Below are positions 22,681 to 29,461 of a stretch of 44,271 nt of DNA, piece after piece. How positions within the stretch are numbered: position 1 is the stretch's first letter; the number at the start of each line of letters is the position of its first letter. The notes below the pieces were generated by a model. The model was not told where the DNA came from, made no database searches, and saw only the letters and a program-made list of their open reading frames with translations. The translations under genes were made by a program, and so were the position numbers. This DNA comes from Anaerolineaceae bacterium (GTDB taxonomy: Bacteria > Chloroflexota > Anaerolineae > Anaerolineales > Anaerolineaceae). The stretch covers positions 1-44,271 of the forward strand of contig JAFGLU010000080.1 in assembly GCA_016927865.1 (NCBI GenBank), read 5' to 3'.

Positions 22681-25036
22681 AGCTTTTGAGTTCGAACTGC
22701 CCTTCCAGGCCGTTCGCGCCCGGGCCGGGCTGCTGCCCGCCCACCCACACGCGGAACGCGCCTGGCTCGGTGATCCAGTTACCTGCTTCGTCGGCGAAGC
22801 CCATCTGCTCGGGGGTGAGCGTAAAGGTCAGTTCTTGCTTCTGACCGGGGTCCAGGCGCACACGCTGGAAGCCTTGCAGCGCGCGCAGCGGCACGGGCAG
22901 CGAGGCTTCCACATCAGTCAGGTAGAGCTGCGCGACTTCGTCGCCCGCGCGCTGGCCCGTGTTCTCGATCGTTACCCGCACGGTCACCGAGCTGCCTGGC
23001 TGCGCCGGTTCCGGGCTGATGGACAGACCGCTGTAGGCGAAAGTGGTGTAGCTCAGCCCGAAGCCGAAGTGATAGAGCGGCTGGCCGGTGAAGTAGCGGT
23101 AGGTGCGGTTCGCCATATTGTAGTCTTCAAACGGCGGCAGGTCCGCGGCGGACTGGTAAAAGGTCACCGGCAGGCGGCCGCCCGGGTTAGTGAGCCCGAA
23201 CAGCGCCTCGGCGACTGCCGTGCCGCCCGCCTGCCCGGGGTACCAGGCCTCTAGAATGGCGGGCACGTGCGCCTGTGCCCAGTTCACGGCCACGGCGCTG
23301 CCGCCCAGCAGCACCAGGATCACCGGCTTGCCGGTGGCGACCAATCGCTCCAGCAGCTTCTGCTGCACGGTGGGCAGGTCCAGGCTGTCGCGGTCGCCCA
23401 GGCTGCGGATGCCGGGCGGGTTGCCTTCCATCTGGCCCTGTTCGCCTTCCATCTGCTGCGACAGGCCGCCCACAAAAACTACCACCTGCGCCTTTTTGGC
23501 CGCCTCGATGGCTGCCGCGTAGCCGCTTTCGCCGCCGCCAGTGATCTCACTGCCCTGAGCGAAGAGGACGTTCGCCTGCGGTGAAACCAGCTCTTCGATT
23601 CCCACCCGCACGGTCACCGGCGCGGCGGGAGTGCCCATGTAGTTGCCGGTCAGCACGAGGGTTTCGTTGGCGTTGGGGCCGACCACTGCGATGGAAGTGA
23701 GGGTGTCTTTATTCAGCGGGAGCAAACCGCCCTCATTCTTGAGCAGCACCAGCGACTGCCGTGCAGCTTCCACCGCCAGGGCGCGGTGCTCGGGCGAATC
23801 GACCACGCTGTAGGGGATCTGCGCGTAGGACACCTGCTCGGGCGGGTCGAACATGCCCAGCCGGAAGCGCGCGGTGAACAGGCGCTTGACCGACCGGTCA
23901 ATGTCGGCCTCGGTCAGCAGGCCCCAGCCCACGGCCCGCCCCAGGCCGCCGTAGTCGCAGGGGATGTTGTAGGTGCAGCCGCATTCCAGGTCGCAGCCGT
24001 TCTTGACCGCCAGAGCCGCAGCCTCCTCTTTGCTCTTGACCAGGCGGTGATTGGAGAAAATATCGTCGATCGCGCCGCAGTCGGAGACCACATAGCCCTC
24101 GAAACCCCACTCCTCGCGCAGGATCTTTTGCAGCAGGGTAGGGCTGGCACAGCTCGCCTCGCCGTTGACCCGGTTGTACGCGCCCATAATCGAATAGGCT
24201 TTGGCCTCGGTCATGCAGGCCTTGAAGGCGGGAAGGTAGGTCATGCGCAGGTCGCGCTGCGAAACCTGCGCGTCAAACGAGTGGCGCAGGTTCTCAGGGC
24301 CTGAGTGGACGGCGTAATGCTTGGCGGTAGCGATGGTCTTGAAGTAGTGCGGGTCATCGCCCTGCAGGCCCCGGATAAAGCGCACCGCCAGCCGCGCGGT
24401 GAGGTAGGGGTCTTCGCCGTAGGTCTCCTGCCCGCGACCCCAGCGCGGGTCGCGGAAGATGTTGATGTTAGGCGACCAGAAGGTCAGGCCCTCATAGAGC
24501 ATGGAGGCGCCGCCGCTGTTCCTGCGCACCGCCTCGTGGTGCTTGGCGCGGCCCTCGTCAGAGATCACGCTCGCGATTTGCCCCATCAGGTCGGTGTTCC
24601 AGGTAGCCGCCAGGCCGATGGCCTGGGGGAAGACGGTGGCGATCCCGGCGCGGGCCACGCCGTGCAGGGCTTCGTTCCACCAGTTGTACTGCGGCACGCC
24701 CAGCCGCTGGATGGGGGTGGCTTCATTACCCATTTGCGCCACCTTCTCTTCCAGCGTCATGCGGCCAACCAGGTCATCCACGCGCTCGGCGATGGGGCGG
24801 GAAGGGTCCAGGTAGATGGACGGCCCGGATGGCGGAGTCGGAGTCGGCCCGGGACCGGGTCCGGAGGGAACGGGCTGAGTGGGCGTGGGGCCTGGGCCGG
24901 GCGGCGGCGTTTTAGGCGCGGGCTGAGCCGCGCGCCCGCAGCCCGCCGCCAAGACCCCGCCAGATAGGGCAAGCGCAGCCCGCAGAAAGTCGCGGCGCGT
25001 GCCAGTGGAGCGTATCCATTTGCGGTGGGATTTCAA
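22679..25036 (-). CDS. GH3 beta-glycosidase, Tat-exported lipoprotein (beta-xylosidase/beta-glucosidase)
   Basis: Extracytoplasmic family 3 glycoside hydrolase of 785 residues. A twin-arginine signal TRRDFLRAALAL (Arg14-Arg15) ends in lipobox LAAGC (Cys33), followed by a Pro/Gly/Thr linker to about 72. The GH3 N domain has GQETYGEDPYL, KHY (239-240 region) and the nucleophile Asp319 in VVSDCGAID; the GH3 C domain covers about 415-640 and a fibronectin-III-like domain about 690-765. The sequence is closest in style to xylosidase-like GH3 enzymes. TTG 25036 is chosen because GGAGG lies five bases before it; TTG 25048 is possible. Promoter and operator-like sites lie just upstream. GC content looks higher than in neighbours, and the 3' end abuts a broken AraC gene, both suggesting acquisition by transfer. 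Confidence 0.88.
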   Translation of the reverse strand: MKSHRKWIRSTGTRRDFLRAALALSGGVLAAGCGRAAQPAPKTPPPGPGPTPTQPVPSGPGPGPTPTPPSGPSIYLDPSRPIAERVDDLVGRMTLEEKVAQMGNEATPIQRLGVPQYNWWNEALHGVARAGIATVFPQAIGLAATWNTDLMGQIASVISDEGRAKHHEAVRRNSGGASMLYEGLTFWSPNINIFRDPRWGRGQETYGEDPYLTARLAVRFIRGLQGDDPHYFKTIATAKHYAVHSGPENLRHSFDAQVSQRDLRMTYLPAFKACMTEAKAYSIMGAYNRVNGEASCASPTLLQKILREEWGFEGYVVSDCGAIDDIFSNHRLVKSKEEAAALAVKNGCDLECGCTYNIPCDYGGLGRAVGWGLLTEADIDRSVKRLFTARFRLGMFDPPEQVSYAQIPYSVVDSPEHRALAVEAARQSLVLLKNEGGLLPLNKDTLTSIAVVGPNANETLVLTGNYMGTPAAPVTVRVGIEELVSPQANVLFAQGSEITGGGESGYAAAIEAAKKAQVVVFVGGLSQQMEGEQGQMEGNPPGIRSLGDRDSLDLPTVQQKLLERLVATGKPVILVLLGGSAVAVNWAQAHVPAILEAWYPGQAGGTAVAEALFGLTNPGGRLPVTFYQSAADLPPFEDYNMANRTYRYFTGQPLYHFGFGLSYTTFAYSGLSISPEPAQPGSSVTVRVTIENTGQRAGDEVAQLYLTDVEASLPVPLRALQGFQRVRLDPGQKQELTFTLTPEQMGFADEAGNWITEPGAFRVWVGGQQPGPGANGLEGQFELKS

Positions 25037-25048
25037 AGCAGCCTCCAA

Positions 25049-25097
25049 TGTAGAACAGGTTCAGGAATATTCTACATCGACAGCAGTAGTTTGTAAA
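25049..25097 (-). promoter_or_regulatory. Promoter of the GH3 gene with overlapping operator-like repeat
   Basis: On the minus strand TTTACA (25097-25092), a 17-base spacer and TAGAAT (25074-25069) form a good sigma-A-type promoter, with transcription expected near 25062. An inverted repeat TGTAGAA-N14-TTCTACA (25076-25049) overlaps the -10 box and start region, the position of a repressor operator. The regulator is unknown. Confidence 0.6.
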
Positions 25098-25155
25098 ACA
25101 CGCTTCGAGGGGTGACTTGGCCGGGGTTTTTTCTTTGATTTTTTAAGCAGCAACT

Positions 25156-25197
25156 CTCTGTTGGTAGGAAAATTCATGAATTGCCCTACCAACAGAG
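25156..25197. terminator. Hairpin downstream of the DUF2277 operon
   Basis: CTCTGTTGGTAGG (25156-25168) pairs with CCTACCAACAGAG (25185-25197), with an inner AATTC/GAATT pairing separated by a two-base mismatch. On the minus strand it is followed within a few bases by T-rich sequence (GTTGCTGCTTAAAAAATC). It is a likely terminator for 26248-25221. Confidence 0.65.
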
Positions 25198-25220
25198 GGG
25201 AAAGCTGGGTTCGCCTATGA

Positions 25221-25520
25221 TCATTCAACTCCCGTGTCCAATTCGGCCGGGCGCAGGGGTTGGCTGTGGATTTTCGAGGTTTGCGCATTCCCCTGCGCCC
25301 TTCCAGCAGGACGAGGGGGCGCATTGGTTTCTAATGAATTCAACAAGATAGACGTGGCTGCCGCGACTGCATCGACCGCCGCCTGGAAGGCGGCCTGGTT
25401 GGCGCGGGAGGGTTTGCGGTAGCCGCTGAGTTTGCGCACATACTGGAGCGCGGCGGCCTGGATCTCTTCTTCAGACGGGGGCGGCTGGCGGTTGTAGAGT
25501 GTCTGGATGCTTCTACACAT
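25221..25520 (-). CDS. DUF2277 family protein
   Basis: Conserved small protein of unknown function, 99 residues. The N-terminus MCRSIQTLYNRQPPPSEEEIQAAALQYVRKLSG and the ALQxVRKLSGYRKPSRANQAAFQAAVDAVAAAT stretch match the DUF2277 family closely, and the expected TSAPPR-like motif appears as TNAPPR. ATG 25520 gives this conserved N-terminus; a frame extending to 25583 belongs to the gene upstream in another frame. It overlaps the HhH gene by eight bases and is the last gene of a three-gene operon. The 16 or so C-terminal residues after the conserved part are polar and variable. Confidence 0.85.
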   Translation of the reverse strand: MCRSIQTLYNRQPPPSEEEIQAAALQYVRKLSGYRKPSRANQAAFQAAVDAVAAATSILLNSLETNAPPRPAGRAQGNAQTSKIHSQPLRPAELDTGVE

Positions 25521-25734
25521 CTTTCGACTCCGCGAAGGCCAGGCCTTTTTCAGCCAGGGCCTGTCGCAGTGCTTCGAACGCATTCGGGCCGATGCCGTGC
25601 AACTGCTTGAGTTGCGCCTCGCTCAGCGCGGCTACCTGCTCGAGGCGGGTGCAGCCGGCGGCGTGCAGCGCGCGCAAGGCGGGCTGGCTGAGTTTGGGAA
25701 AATCGCTCGGCAGGCTTTCAGATACTTTGATCAT
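25513..25734 (-). CDS. Small helix-hairpin-helix protein (RNA polymerase alpha C-terminal-like)
   Basis: Protein of 73 residues made almost wholly of one helix-hairpin-helix fold: LPKLSQPALRALHAAGCTRLEQVAALSEAQLKQLHGIGPNAFEALRQAL-type helices, with the hairpin LHGIGPNA near residues 43-50 that usually contacts a DNA backbone. Small proteins like this occur beside DUF1801- or DinB-like genes in many bacteria. ATG 25734 starts at the domain and overlaps the end of the DinB-like gene by 17 bases; the stop overlaps the DUF2277 gene. Binding to DNA is likely; the role is unknown. Confidence 0.75.
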   Translation of the reverse strand: MIKVSESLPSDFPKLSQPALRALHAAGCTRLEQVAALSEAQLKQLHGIGPNAFEALRQALAEKGLAFAESKDV

Positions 25735-26248
25735 GGGTACCCTCGTATAGATTGTTGGCTTCGTGAACGCGCTCGACCATCTGGCGGATGAGTCCCAGGT
25801 GAAAGGCGGCATGAGGCGCCAGTGCCAGCACGCCGTTGAGGAACGGGCCGGGTAGTTCGCTTTGGGTGGAAATCGCCTGGCAAAGGTTGTGGAACTCGCT
25901 TTGCAGATCGCGGCGCAGTTGCTCCCAGGTGGGTTCGTCCACGGCGATCACCTTCCAGCTTTCATTCCAGTCTTGCTGGTAGGGGCGCCCGCGCATGGCG
26001 CCGTTGGCATTCGCCATACTCCAGCGCAGGTGCTCCACATTCGAGGCCACCGTTGTGCCGCTGCGACCGCTGCCATCCACCGAGCGCGAGGCCTGGGCTG
26101 CCGAAAGCCCTCGGATGGCGCCAAACACGCCGCTGTCGGGAGCGTTGTCCACAAACCAGGTCTCGTGCGGGTCCGGTGGCCCGGCGTAGGCTTCGGTCAG
26201 CAGGGTCAGAATGGATTGTTTGAGTGTGTCAAAATCGATGCTGCTCAT
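25718..26248 (-). CDS. DinB-like four-helix protein
   Basis: Protein of 176 residues that resembles the DinB/YfiT metal-dependent four-helix family: SNVEHLRWSMANANGAMRG near 67-85 and APHAAFHLGLIRQMVERV near 142-160 supply the spaced His residues expected at a metal site. Members act as thiol-dependent transferases or are of unknown function. The N-terminal half has a polar insert (about 25-60). It is the first gene of an overlapping operon with the HhH and DUF2277 genes; a CAAGGAG site precedes the ATG. Assignment is by motif pattern and is moderate. Confidence 0.7.
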   Translation of the reverse strand: MSSIDFDTLKQSILTLLTEAYAGPPDPHETWFVDNAPDSGVFGAIRGLSAAQASRSVDGSGRSGTTVASNVEHLRWSMANANGAMRGRPYQQDWNESWKVIAVDEPTWEQLRRDLQSEFHNLCQAISTQSELPGPFLNGVLALAPHAAFHLGLIRQMVERVHEANNLYEGTHDQSI

Positions 26249-26261
26249 ATCGACTCCTTGT

Positions 26262-26337
26262 ATCTACTCACTGAGGTTGAGGAAAGTTTCCCATACATCA
26301 AATTTGGGTCTCTTCACATTAGCGTGAGTAGTTGCGG
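26262..26337. repeat. Dispersed repeat R1, two tail copies in inverted orientation
   Basis: CTACTCACTGAGGTTGAGG (26264-26282) faces AAATTTGGGTCTC...GCGTGAGTAG (26300-26333). On the minus strand the latter reads CTACTCACGC...GAGACCCAAATTTG, similar to the tails at 8985-9011, 35118-35150 and 42544-42570. It lies upstream of the DinB-like gene start. Confidence 0.65.
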
Positions 26338-26397
26338 TTTTTTTTCTTGGGACATTTGTTCGGTTTTTATTATACAAAAAATACCAAAATAATCAAG

Positions 26398-26450
26398 GTT
26401 AAAATCCAAAAAAGGTCACTGCCCTGCAGTGACCTTTTTTGGATTTTAAC
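26398..26450. terminator. Perfect 24-bp hairpin terminator
   Basis: GTTAAAATCCAAAAAAGGTC-ACTG (26398-26421) pairs without mismatch with 26427-26450 around CCCTG. T- and A-rich arms lie on both sides, so it can work in either direction. It ends three bases after the stop of the three-repeat secreted protein gene on the minus strand. Confidence 0.8.
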
Positions 26451-26452
26451 TT

Positions 26453-27370
26453 TCAATGTTTCTTAGGCCAGGTGGCAATATTCTTCGGTCCGCCTCCCTG
26501 ACCCTCAATTCGATACACCCGCACGTTGATGTGGATGGCGCCTTCTGAACCGGGCGCGGCTGCCAGCCGCAGCACGTCCCACCATTCCTCGCCGTTGAAC
26601 TCAGGCTGCACCACGGCCTTCTCGGTCACGCCGCCGGGCACGGGCGGGTCAAGTTGGGTGACCTTGACCAGGTAACCCGCTTTATCGGCACTGGCACCCA
26701 CGATGAAGCCAGGCCAATCTCCGGGTTCCAGCCAGGTGTCCAGTTCCAAGGCCAGGGGCGCCTCGATCCATTCGTAGACGCGCACATGGACCTTCAGCGA
26801 AGGGTAGTCCGCGGGAGCTTCCAGGCGCAGCACATCGTACCAGGCTTCCCCGTTCCACTCGGACTGGATGCTGGTCTTCTCGAAGTAAGCGCCGGGCACG
26901 GACGGCTCCAGCGGAGTCACTTCAGCTAGGTAGGTTCGTTCCACCGCGCTGGGGGCAATCACCCATCCGCTCCAGACGCCTGGCTCCAGGAGGGTCTCGA
27001 ATTCCATTACCACCGGCAGACCGGAGGTTTCATACACCCGGATGTTGGCTTTGAGCTTTTGCATCTGCTCGGGTAGTTGCACGCGCAGAACATCGGTCCA
27101 GGTTTCTCCGTCAAATTCTGGGCGCACCTGGGCGGTCTGAACGTAGTTGCCTTCCACGGGATCTTCCCGCGGGCTGACCTCGACGATGTAAGCCCCTTCG
27201 GCGCTGGACGGGCGCAGGGGCCAGGTATTGGCTTGACCGGGAAGCAGCGTGGTGTTGATATTGGCGATTTGGGTGATGGGGCCTTTCGGCCGGGGCAGGG
27301 ATGTAGAAGCGCTCAGCAGGGCGCTGGTTCCCAACAACAGAATGCACAACCAGCGAAGCGTTGTCTTCAT
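26453..27370 (-). CDS. Secreted protein with three tandem repeats of about 80 residues, unknown family
   Basis: I do not recognise the family. The 305-residue product starts with a signal peptide (MKTTLRWLCILLLGTSALLSAS, about 1-22), then three tandem units at about 42-126, 127-212 and 213-288. Each has the order LxPGxWxG, YxxEVTPxxPxVPG, a KTxVQPEFNGExWxDVLRL block and VRVYE. The central EFNGExWxDVLRL block is nearly invariant. A Gly-rich tail follows. The spacing of aromatics and alternating hydrophobics suggests beta-structure. GGAGA precedes ATG 27370; an extended frame to 27445 lacks a signal. It may be a cell-surface or ligand-binding protein. Confidence 0.75.
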   Translation of the reverse strand: MKTTLRWLCILLLGTSALLSASTSLPRPKGPITQIANINTTLLPGQANTWPLRPSSAEGAYIVEVSPREDPVEGNYVQTAQVRPEFDGETWTDVLRVQLPEQMQKLKANIRVYETSGLPVVMEFETLLEPGVWSGWVIAPSAVERTYLAEVTPLEPSVPGAYFEKTSIQSEWNGEAWYDVLRLEAPADYPSLKVHVRVYEWIEAPLALELDTWLEPGDWPGFIVGASADKAGYLVKVTQLDPPVPGGVTEKAVVQPEFNGEEWWDVLRLAAAPGSEGAIHINVRVYRIEGQGGGPKNIATWPKKH

Positions 27371-27412
27371 ACGATTCTCCTTCGTAACTACACAACTTGA
27401 GGCGGAAGGGGC

Positions 27413-27467
27413 CTGAATTTGAGGTGTATATGGGGTGCGAAGCACCCCATATACACCTCAAATTCAG
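27413..27467. repeat. R1-type hairpin with 26-bp perfect stem
   Basis: Arms 27413-27438 and 27442-27467 pair perfectly around GAA. The outer arm CTGAATTTGAGG matches the arm ends of the hairpin at 8936-8988, while the inner arm differs in both strands together, leaving the GGGTGC/GCACCC core. No GCGTGAGTAG tail is attached here. It lies about 45 bases upstream of the secreted-repeat gene start. Confidence 0.75.
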
Positions 27468-27631
27468 CAACTCTTATCCTTCTTCCACTTTCTTAGACCG
27501 GTTTGACGGTCCTTTAGTTCCATTGTAGGACGGAACTAGCGCAGAGTCTTGAAGAATCGTTGACAAACCGTTGACACAATTTGGCCGGCGGATAGCTGTG
27601 TGGGCCTGGGCTTCCGGCCCGCTCCACTCGT

Positions 27632-29461
27632 TTACGCTGCGGAAGTTTTGAACTGCTTTTCGTGTAGTGTTTTGTACAGGCCGCCGCGCTCGAGCAACTC
27701 GGCGTGCTTTCCCTGTTCCACAATACGCCCATCCTGAATGACACAGATCACATCGGCGTTTTGAATGGTGCTCAAACGGTGGGCAATGATTACCGCGGTG
27801 CGCCCCTTCAATAGCCGCTCCAAAGCCTGCTGGATGAGCCCCTCGCTGACCGTGTCGATGTTGGCGGTGGCCTCGTCCAGGATCAAAATGCGCGGGTCGG
27901 TGAGCACGGCGCGGGCAATGCAGATGAGCTGGCGCTGCCCAACCGAAAGGTTGGCGGCGTTTTCCAGGATAGCGGTATCGTAGCCGTCGGGCAGGGCGGC
28001 GATGAATTCGTGGGCGTTGGCCATACGGGCGGCGGTTTCCACCGCTTCAGCGCTGGCCTGCGGGTCGCCAAAGCGGATGTTCTCGGCGATGGTCCCGGCA
28101 AAGAGGAAGGAATCCTGCGGCACGACGCCAATTTGGCGGCGCAGCGATCCTTGTGTCACCGTGCGCACGTCGATGCCGTCGATGCGCACGGCCCCTTCGC
28201 TGACCTCATAGAAGCGGGCCGCCAGGTTGGCAACGGTGGTCTTTCCTGCTCCGGTCGGCCCCACCAGGGCCACGCGCTGCCCCGGCTGGATGTCCAGGTT
28301 GACCTCATGCAGCACTTCGGGCGTATCGGGGCGGTAGCGGAACGAGACGGCATCAAACTCGATGCGCCCTTCAACGGACGGCATGGGCACGGCGTCGGGC
28401 CGGTCGAAGACATCCAGGGGGGTATCCAGCACCTTGAGCACCTGCTCGCCGCCGGCCATGGCCGACTGCATGGTGGTGTAGAGGCGGGAAAGCTCCTGGA
28501 TAGGCTGGAAGAAACGCGAAACGTAGGCCAGGAAGGCCACCAGCACGCCGATGGTGACTTCTTCTTTCATCACCGCCCGTCCGCCGGTCCACAACACTAC
28601 GGCGGTAGCCAACATGCTGAGAAATTCGATGGAGGGCAGGAAGATGTAGGAGAGGGTCATGGCGTTGACGTGGGCGTCGCGGTTGGCCTGGTTGACCTCT
28701 TTGAAGCGCTCCTGTGTGGCATCTTCCTGGGCAAAAGCCTGGATGACGCGCATCCCGGCGATATCTTCGGCCAGGTTGCCCACCACCGCGGCCACGCGCG
28801 TGCGCGTTTCGCGGAAGGCGGCCTGGGCGCGCTGGGCAAACAGCCAGGTGGCCAGCACCATCAGCGGCAGCACCAGGAAGGCGAATAGGGCCAGCTTGGC
28901 ATTCATCGAGAGCATGATCGACACGATGCCGACCAGGATGAAGGCGTCGGCGATAAAGGTGATCCAGCCTTGCGAGAGCAGTTCGTTGATCACTGCCACG
29001 TCGTTGATCAGGCGCGAGACGGTCACGCCGACGATGTGCGTGTCGTGGTAGCTGAGCGAGAGGGCTTGCAGGTGGCGGAACAGGTCGGCGCGCAGGGTAC
29101 TGAGCACGCGCTGTCCCACCCGCGCGAGGATGTACTGCTGCAAGGCCGAGGTGACGTACAGGCCTGCATAAGCGGTGGCGGTGAACAGGGCGGTGCGCAC
29201 CAGGCCGTTGTAATCTTTTCCGCCGATGTTATCGTCCAGGGCCACTTTGGTCAGATAAGGGATGAGCAGGGTCAGGCCGGTGGCGCCGAGCATGCACACA
29301 AAGGCCAGCAGCAACTGCCGCCAATGCGGTTTGAGGTACACCAGCAGGCGAGAAACCACTTTCCAGTCAAAAGCCCGCCCGCGGTGTTCGCCCGAACCAA
29401 ACTGGTCCAGCACCTGCCCAGGGCCCATCTGCGGGCCGGCCATGCCAATTCCAAAGCTCAT
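27632..29461 (-). CDS. ABC exporter half-transporter, catalytic-site subunit
   Basis: Fused membrane (about 40-340) and ATPase (about 365-600) half-transporter, 609 residues. Walker A is VGPTGAGKTT, the signature is LSVGQ (about 505, deviating from LSGGQ), Walker B ILILDEATAN keeps the catalytic Glu, and the switch His is in IIAHRLS. It starts by ATGA overlap with the stop of the preceding half-transporter. Together they fit a heterodimeric type IV exporter such as TM287/288 or BmrCD, in which this subunit supplies the intact Walker B and the altered signature. Substrate (drug, lipid or peptide) is unknown. Confidence 0.9.
   Translation of the reverse strand: MSFGIGMAGPQMGPGQVLDQFGSGEHRGRAFDWKVVSRLLVYLKPHWRQLLLAFVCMLGATGLTLLIPYLTKVALDDNIGGKDYNGLVRTALFTATAYAGLYVTSALQQYILARVGQRVLSTLRADLFRHLQALSLSYHDTHIVGVTVSRLINDVAVINELLSQGWITFIADAFILVGIVSIMLSMNAKLALFAFLVLPLMVLATWLFAQRAQAAFRETRTRVAAVVGNLAEDIAGMRVIQAFAQEDATQERFKEVNQANRDAHVNAMTLSYIFLPSIEFLSMLATAVVLWTGGRAVMKEEVTIGVLVAFLAYVSRFFQPIQELSRLYTTMQSAMAGGEQVLKVLDTPLDVFDRPDAVPMPSVEGRIEFDAVSFRYRPDTPEVLHEVNLDIQPGQRVALVGPTGAGKTTVANLAARFYEVSEGAVRIDGIDVRTVTQGSLRRQIGVVPQDSFLFAGTIAENIRFGDPQASAEAVETAARMANAHEFIAALPDGYDTAILENAANLSVGQRQLICIARAVLTDPRILILDEATANIDTVSEGLIQQALERLLKGRTAVIIAHRLSTIQNADVICVIQDGRIVEQGKHAELLERGGLYKTLHEKQFKTSAA

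Noticed and set aside
25049..25220. Extra coding sequence between DUF2277 and GH3 genes
   Set aside because: Only a promoter, an inverted repeat and a terminator hairpin are seen; the small frame 25061-25324 lacks a start site and crosses the hairpin.
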